A program made the translations under genes and the position numbers. A stretch of DNA of 64,000 nucleotides. Origin: Prosopocoilus inquinatus (lineage: Eukaryota; Arthropoda; Insecta; Coleoptera; Lucanidae). The notes below the pieces were generated by a model. It saw only the letters and a program-made list of their open reading frames with translations. It was not told where the DNA came from and searched no databases. Below, piece by piece: positions 54,908 through 64,000 of this stretch. The number at the start of each line of letters is the position of its first letter. Position 1 is the stretch's first letter. The stretch spans positions 20,558,001-20,622,000 of the forward strand of contig CM069870.1 in NCBI GenBank assembly GCA_036172665.1, read 5' to 3'.

Positions 54908-56236
54908 AGCTAAGCTGATACTCTCACAAGTTAAGAAGAGTCCATGAAATCTTTGATTTTTGTGAACCAAAACATATTCTCTTCGCCAAATCTGGACTGG
55001 AAATCTTTTGCTATTATTACTTCAGCAAAATGTAATGTGTTCTCGTTCGCCTACTCGTAACAGTGTTCAGATTTGCCACTGCCTGCCAATTGCAAATTAT
55101 GCGAGGCACAAGGGCGCCTGGTCAGAGGGCTGCCCAATTGTGTGCAATATAGGTGCGCCATCATCAAGTCTTTATGTTACGGTAAGTGTACGATGTGTAT
55201 TGATAGAATTTATTTTTATTCTTAAGTCTTATTTCGCCTTGTTCTTTAATTAATTAATTATTTAAATACATAGATATAATTAAAAAAATAAATTGCCTTT
55301 GATTAAAACATAATATATAAATAATTATTTAAAATTATTTAAAACCACCTTGTTTGTAATCTTCATTTCAACAGGATTAATATTTTTCAAAGTACTTTTT
55401 ATTTTAGAATTTTAATTTAATTTTTTGTGATTTTTTTTATTCACTTGGTTTGAGTTCACTTACGTCCAATTCGGTTGGAAAGTTAATTAAAAGTGTGTAT
55501 TTATTGCTACAGACCGCGTGTAGAAGCAAGATTTGTGCTGAGAAAATTGACTTACTTAACTTACTGTACTTAGAGTATAGTCAGCAGCTTCAGTCGTGAA
55601 GGGAGCGGGTGTTAACTAAACGCTACAATAAAGAAAAGAGAAATGACTCACTTTCTGCAACAATCAAGCATGTCAACAATCATAGTGCGTGCGCATCCTT
55701 AATATCACCCTAATATGTGCGCATCTTAAAATTGTTCACGTTATTAAAACCATGTAAGTAAAAGCAAAAATGTTTGCAAATCTGACACCTTCAAAGGACT
55801 TCAGCAAATGGCGAATAGGTCACTGGGCATAGCGCTCCCGAAGGTAAGGTTTGCGCGAATCGGAAACACTGTGACATCAATACGAACCAACCGCCTGTAT
55901 GAACATAAAAAAGGCCCCTATAGCGTTAAAGGTCGAATGTGAGCGCAATTTAATCTCTTGGTCATTTTCTTGAAATTTTTATTTTTTTAAGTTTTGGACA
56001 GTTTTTTTTGTTTGATTCTTTCTTATTCTCTTCTTAGTTTGGATTCACATTTAAATTTTTTATTTTTGTTTTGCAGGAAAGGTTTGCGCAAATCGGAAAC
56101 ACCGTGACATCATTAGGAACCAACCGCGTGTATGATGACATAAAGAAGGCCCGATAGCGTTAATGGTCGAGTGTGAACGCAATTTAATCTCTTCGTAATT
56201 TTCTTGAAATTTTTTATTTTTTAAGTTTTGGACAGC
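54908..56236 (+). repeat. 1.4-kb dispersed repeat, copy 2
   Basis: Collinear with 33536-34990, including the internal duplication of about 235 bp. It ends abruptly at TTTTGGACAG (56236), where the sequence joins the GGTCCGAAAG segment. An additional segment (about 55030-55150) is absent from copy 1. The open frame 55008-55253 lies mainly in that extra segment and shows no domain. Confidence 0.8.
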
Positions 56237-56389
56237 AAGGTCCGAAAGTTCTTCTTTCTTTACTGGCGACCGGCGATATCCTAGGAATCTGATTAAAAAA
56301 AGAAACAGATATCCTAGGTAACAACCAGGTATCCTAGGTAAGAAACAGATATCCTAGGTAAAAACCAAGTATCCAAAGTATAATCAGAT

Positions 56390-57988
56390 ATCCTAGGTAG
56401 GGATAGCAACGATATAGCGATATATTAGATATACCGATATATTCGCGTAATAATAATAATTTCGATATACAGGGTGATCAAAGTTACTGCCGCACTACTG
56501 CTAACTTCGTTATTATTGGAGCTACAAAGTCGTTCAAATTAGCAAGAATGGACTGTTTTTACTCGGAATTATAGTGGTGATATCAGAAAAACAATTGCGC
56601 AACGTATTGTCGAAATACTTGACTATGTAAAGTTTTCTTTAAAGAAACACCCTGTACTTTTTATTGACAAATGAAAGAACACCAAATTCTAAATATAAAT
56701 AATCATTACTTACTGTTTCATACTTAAACGAATAATAAAGGAATTATTGTGGTATCTGTAGCCATCATTTACAAAAAAGTTCAATAAAAATTTACTAAAT
56801 TGCAACCGGGTATCGCATTGCAGCGATTTCGGCCCTAAATTGAGATCTTATCAGCAGAAGAGCAGTTCTATAATTTCATGGTAATCTGACCTATCTGGCG
56901 TTCTTACTTAGACTTTATAATACCATTGCTTAGCTCGCCTGTGACGTCATTCACCGCAAACTACAGCCGCTCTTTTACGGTACTGCTATCCTAGGAAACC
57001 GGAAAATTGTAGTATAGGCCAGTGTAAGGCATCAATCAACTAAAATTCCTACTAATTAATCAATTGATTGAATTAATTAAATTAAGTGCAATTTACATCA
57101 ATTGTAAATTTTCAATTAAATTTAATTGCAATTAATTAGTTTAATTTGAGATCACAATCAAATTTAACTAGAATTAAATTTAGGTATAACTAAACTAATT
57201 GTCAACTGCAGTTAATGACTTTAATGACAGCAGAGTTAAAAAAAAGTTGTCGTTAACCATTAAATAAGTTTTTTTTTTATATATTCGGAGTAAACACTCA
57301 CGTTTTTATTGTCTTACAAAATGTTATATCCGCTCATAAAGAATCAATTATTAATTGCAAGGACCAAACAATCCCAATTGAGTAATTGTGAATGTGAACA
57401 ATTAACAATCGCTGAAAAAAATTAAGGAAAAGTTTAACAGAAATGGAAAAGAAAGTATCAAACATATGCAATTCATTTTGTTCCCTTTAAATTCCGGAAG
57501 ACATTTTCAAAACAGCTGAAAACAAATTTCTTCAAGAAAGCATTCGAGGAATAGTTTGAGCGTGCTCCGCTTAGCGCTAGTTTTCGGAAGCGTTTCTAAC
57601 GTAAAATTTTGACACCTCTCGTCGCTTTTAAGAAACAAGGTAATCCAAAAGCAATTAAGTAGTCCTGATTTATTTAGCATCGAAAGTAAGCAGCTAAATA
57701 TTTTTTTTCATTCTTAATAAAAAAATATTATAAGTACAAAGTTTTTTTAATCTTGAACCGAACGGAAATATGATGGGAACACACTCGACGTTTCGCTATA
57801 GATTTATAGCTTCCTGACGAAGCTTACTTACTTTTATTTATCTTTATTACAATCAGTTCAATATATCAATATATGAATATATCGATATATTTGTAACGAT
57901 ATATCGAATGTATCGATGCATAGTCAATGATATAACATATGAGCCGATACATCGATGTATAAATTCTTTTGCCATCCCTAATCCTAGA
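56390..57988. mobile_element. hAT element, 1583 bp, non-autonomous
   Basis: Terminal repeats TAGGGATAGCAACG (56398) and, in complement, TAGGGATGGCAAAA (ending 57980). Duplications ATCCTAGG (56390-56397) and ATCCTAGA (57981-57988) match at 7 of 8; the host array itself contains ATCCTAGG, so this alone is weaker than usual. Subterminal GATATATCGATATA-type repeats at both ends suit hAT. No transposase seen. It contains a nested 0.19-kb TA element (56468-56656), a partial copy of the 40.2-kb MITE right end (about 56940-57000) and a segment shared with 22.8 kb. Confidence 0.72.
56468..56656. mobile_element. MITE with CAGGGTG termini, TA duplication
   Basis: TACAGGGTGATCAAAG and the complement of CTTTAAAGAAACACCCTGTA form inverted ends with TA on each side; 0.19 kb, no coding sequence. 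Similar CACCCTGTA ends are scattered in the window (30.13, 30.91, 31.16 kb), consistent with a common family. Confidence 0.65.
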
Positions 57989-58560
57989 TAAAACCAGATA
58001 TCCTAAGTAAAAACCAAGTATCCTAGTAGGGTATCCTAGAAATCACCGGCCTTTGTTAATTATACAGTACGCCTCTGAAGTTTAAGGACGTAGCACAACT
58101 AGTGATGTAAAATTTCATGAAATTTATAAATAATGAAATATTTCATGAAACTTTTCATGAAATTTTTCCTTTTTTCAAAATTTAATGAAATTTTCGAAAT
58201 TTCCGAAACTTTCAGCAATTCTGGACATTTTCATAAAACGTTTTCAAGGTTTTAAATTTAGCACTCATTTGAACTTGTATTTTCATGGTGACATGTTAGT
58301 GTCATGTTCAAAGATAAATGATAAATGTTCTCTGAAAAATTAAAAAAATTGTTGTATTCTAATATTTATTAATAATAAATGAATAAATAATACATCTATC
58401 CTACAAAAACTAAAATTCACAAATTCATCTTCAATTTCTTTGTTGGGCCTTCATCAGTATCATCTTCGTCATAATCACCGGAACTGCTGCTATTTTCCAC
58501 CTAAAATTATAATAGAATTTAACAAGTAATTGTAACGATTATATTATTTTATTAAGCAAA

Positions 58561-60018
58561 TTATACTTCGACCTCATCATTTGAATTTACACTTTCCAGT
58601 TCTGATATAGGAGCATTTGGTTGTTCAGTAAGTTGAATTTTATCACCGATAATCTTCTTAATATGGATTATAAAATTTAATTTTGTAGCTCTATCCGTGG
58701 TTAGCCTATTTCTTCTTTTACAATGAATGATGCTCTGTGTACTGAAAGATCTTTCTACAGAGGCCGATGTAGCAGGCATACATAAGATTCGTTATGCTAC
58801 CATTGCAAGAGGAGTTTCTTTATGTAACCCTTTCCAAAATAGCAAAGCATTTATTTTTTCTGATACCTCCCAAATATAATTAGCTTGAAAAACTCCTTCT
58901 TTTGCGCAAAAATTCCAAGTTTCTACACATATATCATCTGGATTTAAATTTAAATTTGCAGCTACTGTTTTTATAAAATTCATTGCCATATCTTTCTCAT
59001 GTATCTTAATGTAAGTATCTACTGATTTAGGATTCAATAAATCGGCAGCAAAATGTATAGGCTGCAATGCTTCGGATTTTCTTTCAGTGTATTTATCTGT
59101 AAGTATTTTGAACTCTTGTTTAGACAACCAGTCTCCTGCAGCTAAATCAATTTTTACCTCTACGTCACTGAATGCTTGGCAAGAAAGGATAATTGTTGGT
59201 TCATCTGATTCCAACTTCGTAATCCAAAGAGAAATAGGTTCCAAAAGAATTGTTAAATTTGAAATCAAGTTCCAAAAATGTTCATCCAAAATTGTATTTT
59301 CATGTTTTGTTCAATTTTTTTTTTTTTTTCATGTTTTGTTCAATTATTAGAGCGATCGTCCATGACAACTCTTTTTAAAATAAGTTTTGTTTCGGTCATA
59401 CTCTTCAGTGACTGATAGTGAGAACTCTATCTCGTTTTTACAGGAAGATGCAATGATTGATTAATTTTTAGTTCTCTTTTTGTTTCATTAGATAGTGCTA
59501 CCAAAATTTGTGATTTTGGTATTGTTTTTATAATTTTTTGCATTTGATCAGTTACGTCTTTTACTGTAGGACTTTTTTAATAAGTCTCCGCATATTAAGT
59601 GAAAAGTATGCGCATGACAACCAAATGATGTAATATGGGGAAATGCTATTTCCAAATCTTTAGCAGCCTTGCACATATTTCTTGCGCTATCTGTGTTAAT
59701 TAGGGGTCGGAATTATATATTTTGTTCGGTTTATTTCGAACGAGGCGACAACGAGCGTGTGTGCATTCATACGTCACTACAGCGCTATACGTTTGCCGCT
59801 TCGTTTGTATTTAATTGAACAAAATATATACAAAATATATAATTCCGTTCCCTGGTGATAATACATAAGAATTTTGATGGATTATATTTTTCAAGAATTT
59901 CTTTTAATAGTTCTCTTAAATAATCTGCTGTATGTTTCTCCGTTTGTGTTGCAATTGATTTAACATATAAAGGCGTTGGCGTCGTTACAATGATATTGAT
60001 GATTCCTTCATTTCCATA
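58561..60018 (-). pseudogene. hAT transposase pseudogene (DUF659-like, RNase H fold, hATC)
   Basis: Read from 60018 leftward: GIINIIVTTPTPLYVKSI and HTADYLRELLKEILEKY (DUF659-like part). After a nested element at 59702-59862 the frame resumes NTDSARNMCKAAKDLEIAF and ITSFGCHAHTFHLICGDLL, with the conserved D and CxxH of hAT transposases. A frameshift lies near 59575, then SPTVKDVTDQMQKIIKTI and LHLPVKTR followed by TAG at 59427-59429 where the family has Trp (TRW). Next come SHYQSLKSMTETKL, a poly-A interruption near 59310-59335, an open part 58795-59289, an in-frame TAA at 58792-58794, and the dimerisation domain (ILCMPATSASVERSF). No start codon or BED finger identified upstream. Several independent lesions make it inactive. 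Confidence 0.9.
59702..59862. mobile_element. MITE of about 160 bp nested in the hAT transposase
   Basis: Left AGGGGTCGGAATTATATATT and right, in complement, AGGGAACGGAATTATATATT form inverted ends of about 23 bp. The interruption falls exactly between the two parts of a continuous transposase reading frame, which confirms the insert. Target duplication not clear. Confidence 0.75.
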
Positions 60019-60980
60019 ATATAAATGTATCTTAGAATTATGATGAAGTTAACAATAAGAATAACATACATGAACATTTTTAAGCAATTACAAAATATAT
60101 TTAATTGTATCAAGAGAACATTTTTTTGGGTAAGATGAAAAAAAAGATATATTGGAATGCACAAACGGTACTTACATTTAAGCATCTGTTAAAGAAAAAA
60201 TTGCAGTGACTAGTAGAAAGTTAAATACATATGAAAGGTACAGGAACAAAAAAGTAAAATTGTTCAAGAAACGAACTTTAAGTACGTATATTCCTTTTCT
60301 TGCTTGTAGTTTTTTTTTAATTGATTACTTCATAATTCTTTCTTAGTTTGCAATGGAAAATAGTGGTAAAACCAAAATTTTCGACTCTTTATACTCCTTC
60401 TTTCCCTGTATGCTTCATATGTAAAATACCGAGGAGAGTAGAATAAAAAAATATTTATAATTTTACTATACCTAATCTAAATACAAGAAAATTGAGGAAT
60501 TTGTTTTTTTTACCACAAATAGCCATTATTTCATATTTTTCCATATGTGTCCTAAAATTCGACTTTTGTAATTAAAATAATAAATCCTTAATGAAAAAAT
60601 CTTTAATCTTATCTGTACTATTGTTGTAAAAGCTATGATGTATTATTAGCACAACACAAAAGAGTAAAAGTAAAAACTAATTCAGTGTAGTACGAATAAT
60701 GCTACTTTCGGCGAGTTCGAATTCAGTACATAGCCCAAACTCGTATGAATACAACTGTAGGATTCGACACGAAACCCTTACACGTCAATAAAAAATGCGG
60801 GAAATTTGAAATATTTGTGAAAATTTCGAAAGTTTCAGAAATTTTTGGAACATTTCGAAAGTTTCATAAATTTCAAAAATTTTTGAAATTTACCACAAGG
60901 TTTTTGAAATGCCAAAACTTTCAGTGTCATTTTGAAAGTTTCAAAATGAAACTTTCAGCACTCACATCACTAAGCACAAC

Positions 60981-61354
60981 CTCAGACTAATAAAACCATT
61001 CACTTCGCTGCAGCTAGGGATTCATGCGATGCTTCGATATTTTTATAAGTATCGATATTTTTTGGGTATCGAATGGCATCGGAACATCGAAATCTTCGTT
61101 TCGATACTTTTAAAGTACCGATAATCTCATTTGGGAATCGGAAAGTATCGCAATCGCCAATAATGACAATCTATTGTAAAAAAAAATAATAATCTCGTCT
61201 TCCCGCTTCAATTACTCAACTTGTTACGGTTTGGAAAACCGGTTTTAAACGTCATCCTGTACATTTAAAGTTTTAAATCGCATAAATTTACCTCGGAAAA
61301 TAACACAGACAAGCGGCGCAGTTTCTCGCTTGCTTTTATTATTTATTCATCATA
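60981..61354. other. Short repeats based on TATCGATA/TATCGAAT
   Basis: TAGGGATTCATGCGATGCTT at 61016 resembles a hAT-type end, followed by repeated ATCGATA/ATCGAAT motifs to about 61160. Similar motifs occur at 61990-62105. A second end could not be placed, so I do not call an element. Confidence 0.4.
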
Positions 61355-61930
61355 ATTTTTCGTCGCAAAATGATCGTATTTTTATAACACAAAATTGCGT
61401 CCCACACCCTGATCTAATTTTGTGGTGCAAGTCACATACTGTTTCTTTTTGCGCATCTCAAAACGCTTCGGCAATCAATCTTACGACTTTGCAGTTTCGC
61501 TCTTATTATTGCCTTAAGTTAAACTTTCATCGGCCCGGAGTTTATATTTTTAGCCTAGATTGCACAATCGTTCTCAGGCGTCCGTAGCCATATTTCATCA
61601 TATTTCTTGAGAATTAAATCGAATGTTTATTGTAACCGTCGAGACTGGCCGTAAAACTCTGCGACGCGTTAGCTTTTTGTTTCACCTAGTTCCTGCGATT
61701 TACGTTGTTTTTCTGACCACTTGTTATTTCGAGGGAAATATAAATTACGTTCAGACTTGACATTTGACGCCATTGGTTATTCCTAATATCATCTTGTACA
61801 AGGTTGGCTTTTGTTTAGTTCACGTTGGTTTTGATTCGTCCAAGCCCTTCTCTTCGTAGGTTTGGGCGTAGCCAAGTTTGGCTTTATTAATTTGTGACGT
61901 GCATGTAGCATTCAGTCTGGTTGTGATATA
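61355..61930 (+). repeat. Dispersed repeat copy with empty insertion site
   Basis: Collinear with 39707-40640 (shared blocks listed there). At about 61866 it reads GGGCGTAGCCAAG where the partner has the TA-flanked element of 0.37 kb, so this copy preserves the unoccupied target. Confidence 0.75.
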
Positions 61931-61934
61931 AATT

Positions 61935-62540
61935 TTTTTTAATGATTTTCTATTTTTCCTTCGTGAATTAATAATGCAATTTAATTGGTACTGTTACAGC
62001 ACAACGATACGATATTTCAAAATATCGATACTTCTTGCCAGGTATCGTATGGTATCGATACTATTAAAAAAAAAGCATCATTTAATACAAAGTGTCGATA
62101 CTGCGTTTAAATTACAGTTAATATCAGACTTATTTGCGGCGTACTTGAGTTTAAAAAGACGTAAATGTGGCTGCCGGCGGCAAATTAGAGCTGACCGCAG
62201 ACGTCGTTGTGATGCGTGGCGGTTGGCAACAATTATCCGCATGACGTAACGCGAATTGCAGAGAGCCAAACCGAAGCGTTCTTGTTGGACGCTCGCTTTA
62301 TCAGATTTTGTTGCATTAAGCGTGAAACTGTAAAGTCCTATCCTTAACTCAACCACTTTATCTGTCTCGAAAAACGTACAAAGTTGGCGCCCTGACTTGA
62401 AAAAGTATTTCCATTGTTTTAGGTTCTCAGCCTCAACTATCGTAGTTCTTCTTGGCTTAAATTACATTGACTTTTCTTGTCAATTATAGTCGGCATGCGG
62501 CGTTCTTCTCCGTTGCGTTTCCTCTATGATTTCTCTAACT
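61935..62540. other. Noncoding, nothing recognised
   Basis: AT-rich at the start with TATCGATA motifs, then mixed. Overlapping open frames on both strands at 61974-62356 with Arg-rich content and no domain. Confidence 0.4.
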
Positions 62541-62554
62541 TTTAAACATCATGG

Positions 62555-63006
62555 TGATCTATTCGTAAGATTAAGGAAACGTGCACTAATTAGTGGAACC
62601 TCTGGATACGGCAAAAGTAACCGTTTAATCGCCTTCATTACCCATCCTCACCAAACGTGCGCAAATTATTGGAACCTCTGGTTAGGGCAAAAGTAACCTT
62701 TTAATAGCCTTCATTACCCATCCTCAGCAAACGTGCACTAATTAGTGGAACCTCGGGTTCCGGCAAAAATAACTTTTCAATGGGGTTCATTACTCATCGT
62801 CATGCACTAGTTTCAAAGTTTGAAGTTTAAACAAAAGTATTTACAATTACCAGCACAAATCTTCAATGGTGCGATCACAAACGAAATCGTTAAACGTTTG
62901 TAGTGATCTATTCGAAAGATCAAACAAACGTGCAGTCATTAGTGGAACTTCAGATTCCGGAAAAAGTAATATCTTAATGACATTGATTACTCATCCAAAT
63001 GAATAG
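62555..63006 (+). pseudogene. Tandem fragments of a P-loop ATPase coding sequence
   Basis: Three units with a 76-bp period (AAACGTGC at 62577, 62653, 62729) and a separate fourth (62926). Each translates to a Walker A loop and following strand: unit 1 ALISGTSGYGKSN then FITHP; unit 2 has a stop inside the loop; unit 3 ISGTSGSGKNN; unit 4 VISGTSDSGKSN then LITHPNE. Units 1 and 4 share an upstream DLF block. Because 76 is not a multiple of 3, the units lie in different frames and cannot form one protein. The loop resembles the packaging-type or other P-loop ATPases found in large insect mobile or virus-derived elements. Family assignment is by eye and tentative. Confidence 0.55.
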
Positions 63007-63189
63007 CATTTCAAAGTGTTGCGTTCAAAGCATTTTGCCTTTGTTGCTGAAGTAGGTTGGCTTTTGGCCCATATCGACATCAGGTCAGGACTTTTACTTT
63101 TTTACGCTGTGTTGCCTTTGAGAGGATGACGAAATTTTCTGCACACATTCTGAAAATAAAAATTACTATGATAATAAGGATTACAAATT

Positions 63190-63900
63190 TTTAACAGATA
63201 AGAAACGACGAACGCCATCTCTTGGTCAAAAAGGAAAATTATGTTAATCAAATTTTAAAGCACATTTCATTTCTCTGTGAAAGTGATTTTTTCCACATTA
63301 AATCGAAGCAGAATCAAATTTTGCTTGAAATAACTTAGAACACCATCTCTTGACCAAAAAGAAAATCATAATCATGTAAACGTACTTCATCATCGACTTT
63401 TCCATCTCATCTTTTAACTGTATTAAAACGACGGGAAAACAATGATTCAAATTAAATCGAAAATATAACTCGCTTGTAAGAGTTATTTCGAGCGCCATCT
63501 GTTGTTCAAAACGTGAAAAATCTTTTATCTCCTGTAACCTCCTCACGCTTGCGGTCCAGCAAAATCCCCGCCTTCTAACTGCGCAGTGAAATTAATTTCA
63601 AAATTAGATTGAAAATTTTAAAGGTCTAATAGAAATTTTTCATCTATTAACCAAAAGTCATATTCAAATTTTAACCAAAGCAACAAGTTCGTCTTCTCGT
63701 CATTTATTTCTATAATTTATTTTATTTATGTTTTAAGGAAGAGAAAGTTAAAACGAAATGCGTCCATCAAAAATGAAAGTCGCCTTAAAAACAGGATTTC
63801 GTTTATTTTCTTCAAAATTAAACGAAAAAACGTAGAATCAAAGCGCACCAGGAATCATCGTCGTTTAGAGCGCCATCTCTTGGTTGGAAGGTACATTTCA
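63190..63900 (-). repeat. AGATGGCGCT repeat array 3 (minus orientation)
   Basis: In complement: AACGCCATCT at 63211, AACACCATCT at 63339, AGCGCCATCT at 63491 and at 63869. A decayed unit near 63640-63655 (CATCTATTAACCAAAAG) bridges the last gap. Spacing is about 128-190 bp. CTCTTGGTCAAAAAGG beside the core matches the complement of CCTTTTGGTCAAGAG at 38294, tying this array to array 2 in inverted orientation. Confidence 0.65.
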
Positions 63901-64000
63901 GTGTTGACGTTCTCATCTCATTTTTTAACTTTATTTTCAATCAATTTATTTTTTTTTCAACGACCAATTATTATCATGGGAAAGTTGGCATCATCAACGC

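Larger units (their letters stand above)
56238..58056. mobile_element. Composite repeat built on ATCCTAGG units, split by a hAT
   Basis: Left boundary GACCGGCGATATCCTAGGAA (56268) and right boundary, in complement GGCCGGTGATTTCTAGGATA (ending near 58052), form inverted ends of about 20 bp. Between them are tandem units of about 22 bp such as AGATATCCTAGGTAAAAACC (56310-56397 and 57981-58040), interrupted by a hAT at 56398-57980. The terminal part also occurs alone at 53773-53845. Superfamily not recognised. Confidence 0.6.
58092..60980 (-). mobile_element. Complete-ended hAT transposon, 2873 bp
   Basis: Exact 8-bp duplication AGCACAAC (58092-58099, 60973-60980) flanks ends TAGTGATGT (58100) and ACATCACTA (ending 60972). 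Subterminal regions are dense in TTTCATGAAA and GAAAGTTTC motifs on both sides (58110-58260, 60790-60960), as expected for transposase-binding sites. The interior carries a broken hAT transposase gene on the minus strand and a nested small element. The length is that of an autonomous hAT, but the gene is no longer functional. The intact duplication shows the ends have not been lost. Confidence 0.92.

Noticed and set aside
57770..57830. Possible further hammerhead on the minus strand (GCTATA/TATAGC hairpin followed by GAAACGTC)
   Set aside because: The hairpin, GAAA and a short ACGTC helix III are present, but the CTGANGA box before helix II is not intact (only CAGGA-like), and no helix I partner is convincing. 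At most a decayed remnant.

Overview
This window reads as gene-poor nuclear DNA from an arthropod, most likely an insect. It is AT-rich, has no long intact reading frame, no recognisable host exon, rRNA or tRNA, and no bacterial-style gene packing. The content is nested DNA transposons (hAT elements with 8-bp target-site duplications, small TA-duplicating elements), foldback elements, degenerate tandem arrays and A-rich/T-rich simple tracts. The sequence does not fix the species.

The most interesting content is a dispersed family of short elements that carry hammerhead ribozymes. Four insertions (19876-21080, 28581-29284, 40826-41088, 48668-48857) hold nine ribozyme motifs. Seven are complete in the core, with helix II, a four-base-pair loopless helix III and a long helix I. 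Complete units are 312-313 bp and occur as head-to-tail dimers joined head-to-head to a second arm. Three insertions are flanked by exact 12-14 bp target-site duplications and the fourth by a diverged one (12 of 14). In all four, one arm ends about 45-60 bp after the cleavage site and the other ends in the stretch before the next ribozyme. This resembles the retrozymes known in plants and animals, and the head-to-head layout fits twin priming during target-primed reverse transcription. Two palindromic elements of a different family (17821-18185 and 46721-47081) have the same layout, 11-12 bp duplications, and hammerhead-like cores with one extra base after A9.

Layout. 1-11700: unannotated AT-rich DNA, degenerate tandem arrays and two long palindromes. 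11726-13438: foldback element with arms near 0.5 kb. 15549-17243: TA-duplicating transposon with a hAT nested inside its coding remnant. 17821-21080: palindromic hammerhead-like element, then the largest retrozyme-like cluster. 23150-26212: an array around the motif AGATGGCGCT interrupted by a TIR element, then a second foldback element. 28300-29600: retrozyme-like insertion between two copies of a duplicated segment. 30000-35000: degenerate repeats and one copy of a 1.4-kb dispersed repeat. 36000-37260: locally GC-richer DNA without a recognised gene. 37850-40640: tandem repeats, a second AGATGGCGCT array, and a repeat split by a small TA element whose empty site survives near 61.9 kb. 40826-41088: third retrozyme-like insertion. 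42855-52080: tandem arrays and long A-rich then T-rich tracts, with two more ribozyme-type insertions. 53773-60980: second copy of the 1.4-kb repeat, a hAT nested in a repeat built on ATCCTAGG, and an end-to-end hAT with a broken transposase gene. 61355-64000: dispersed repeat, tandem pieces of a P-loop ATPase coding sequence, and a third AGATGGCGCT array.

No set of host genes working together can be read from this window. The relationships are between mobile elements: elements nested in one another, shared termini, and paralogous copies that date insertions relative to each other.
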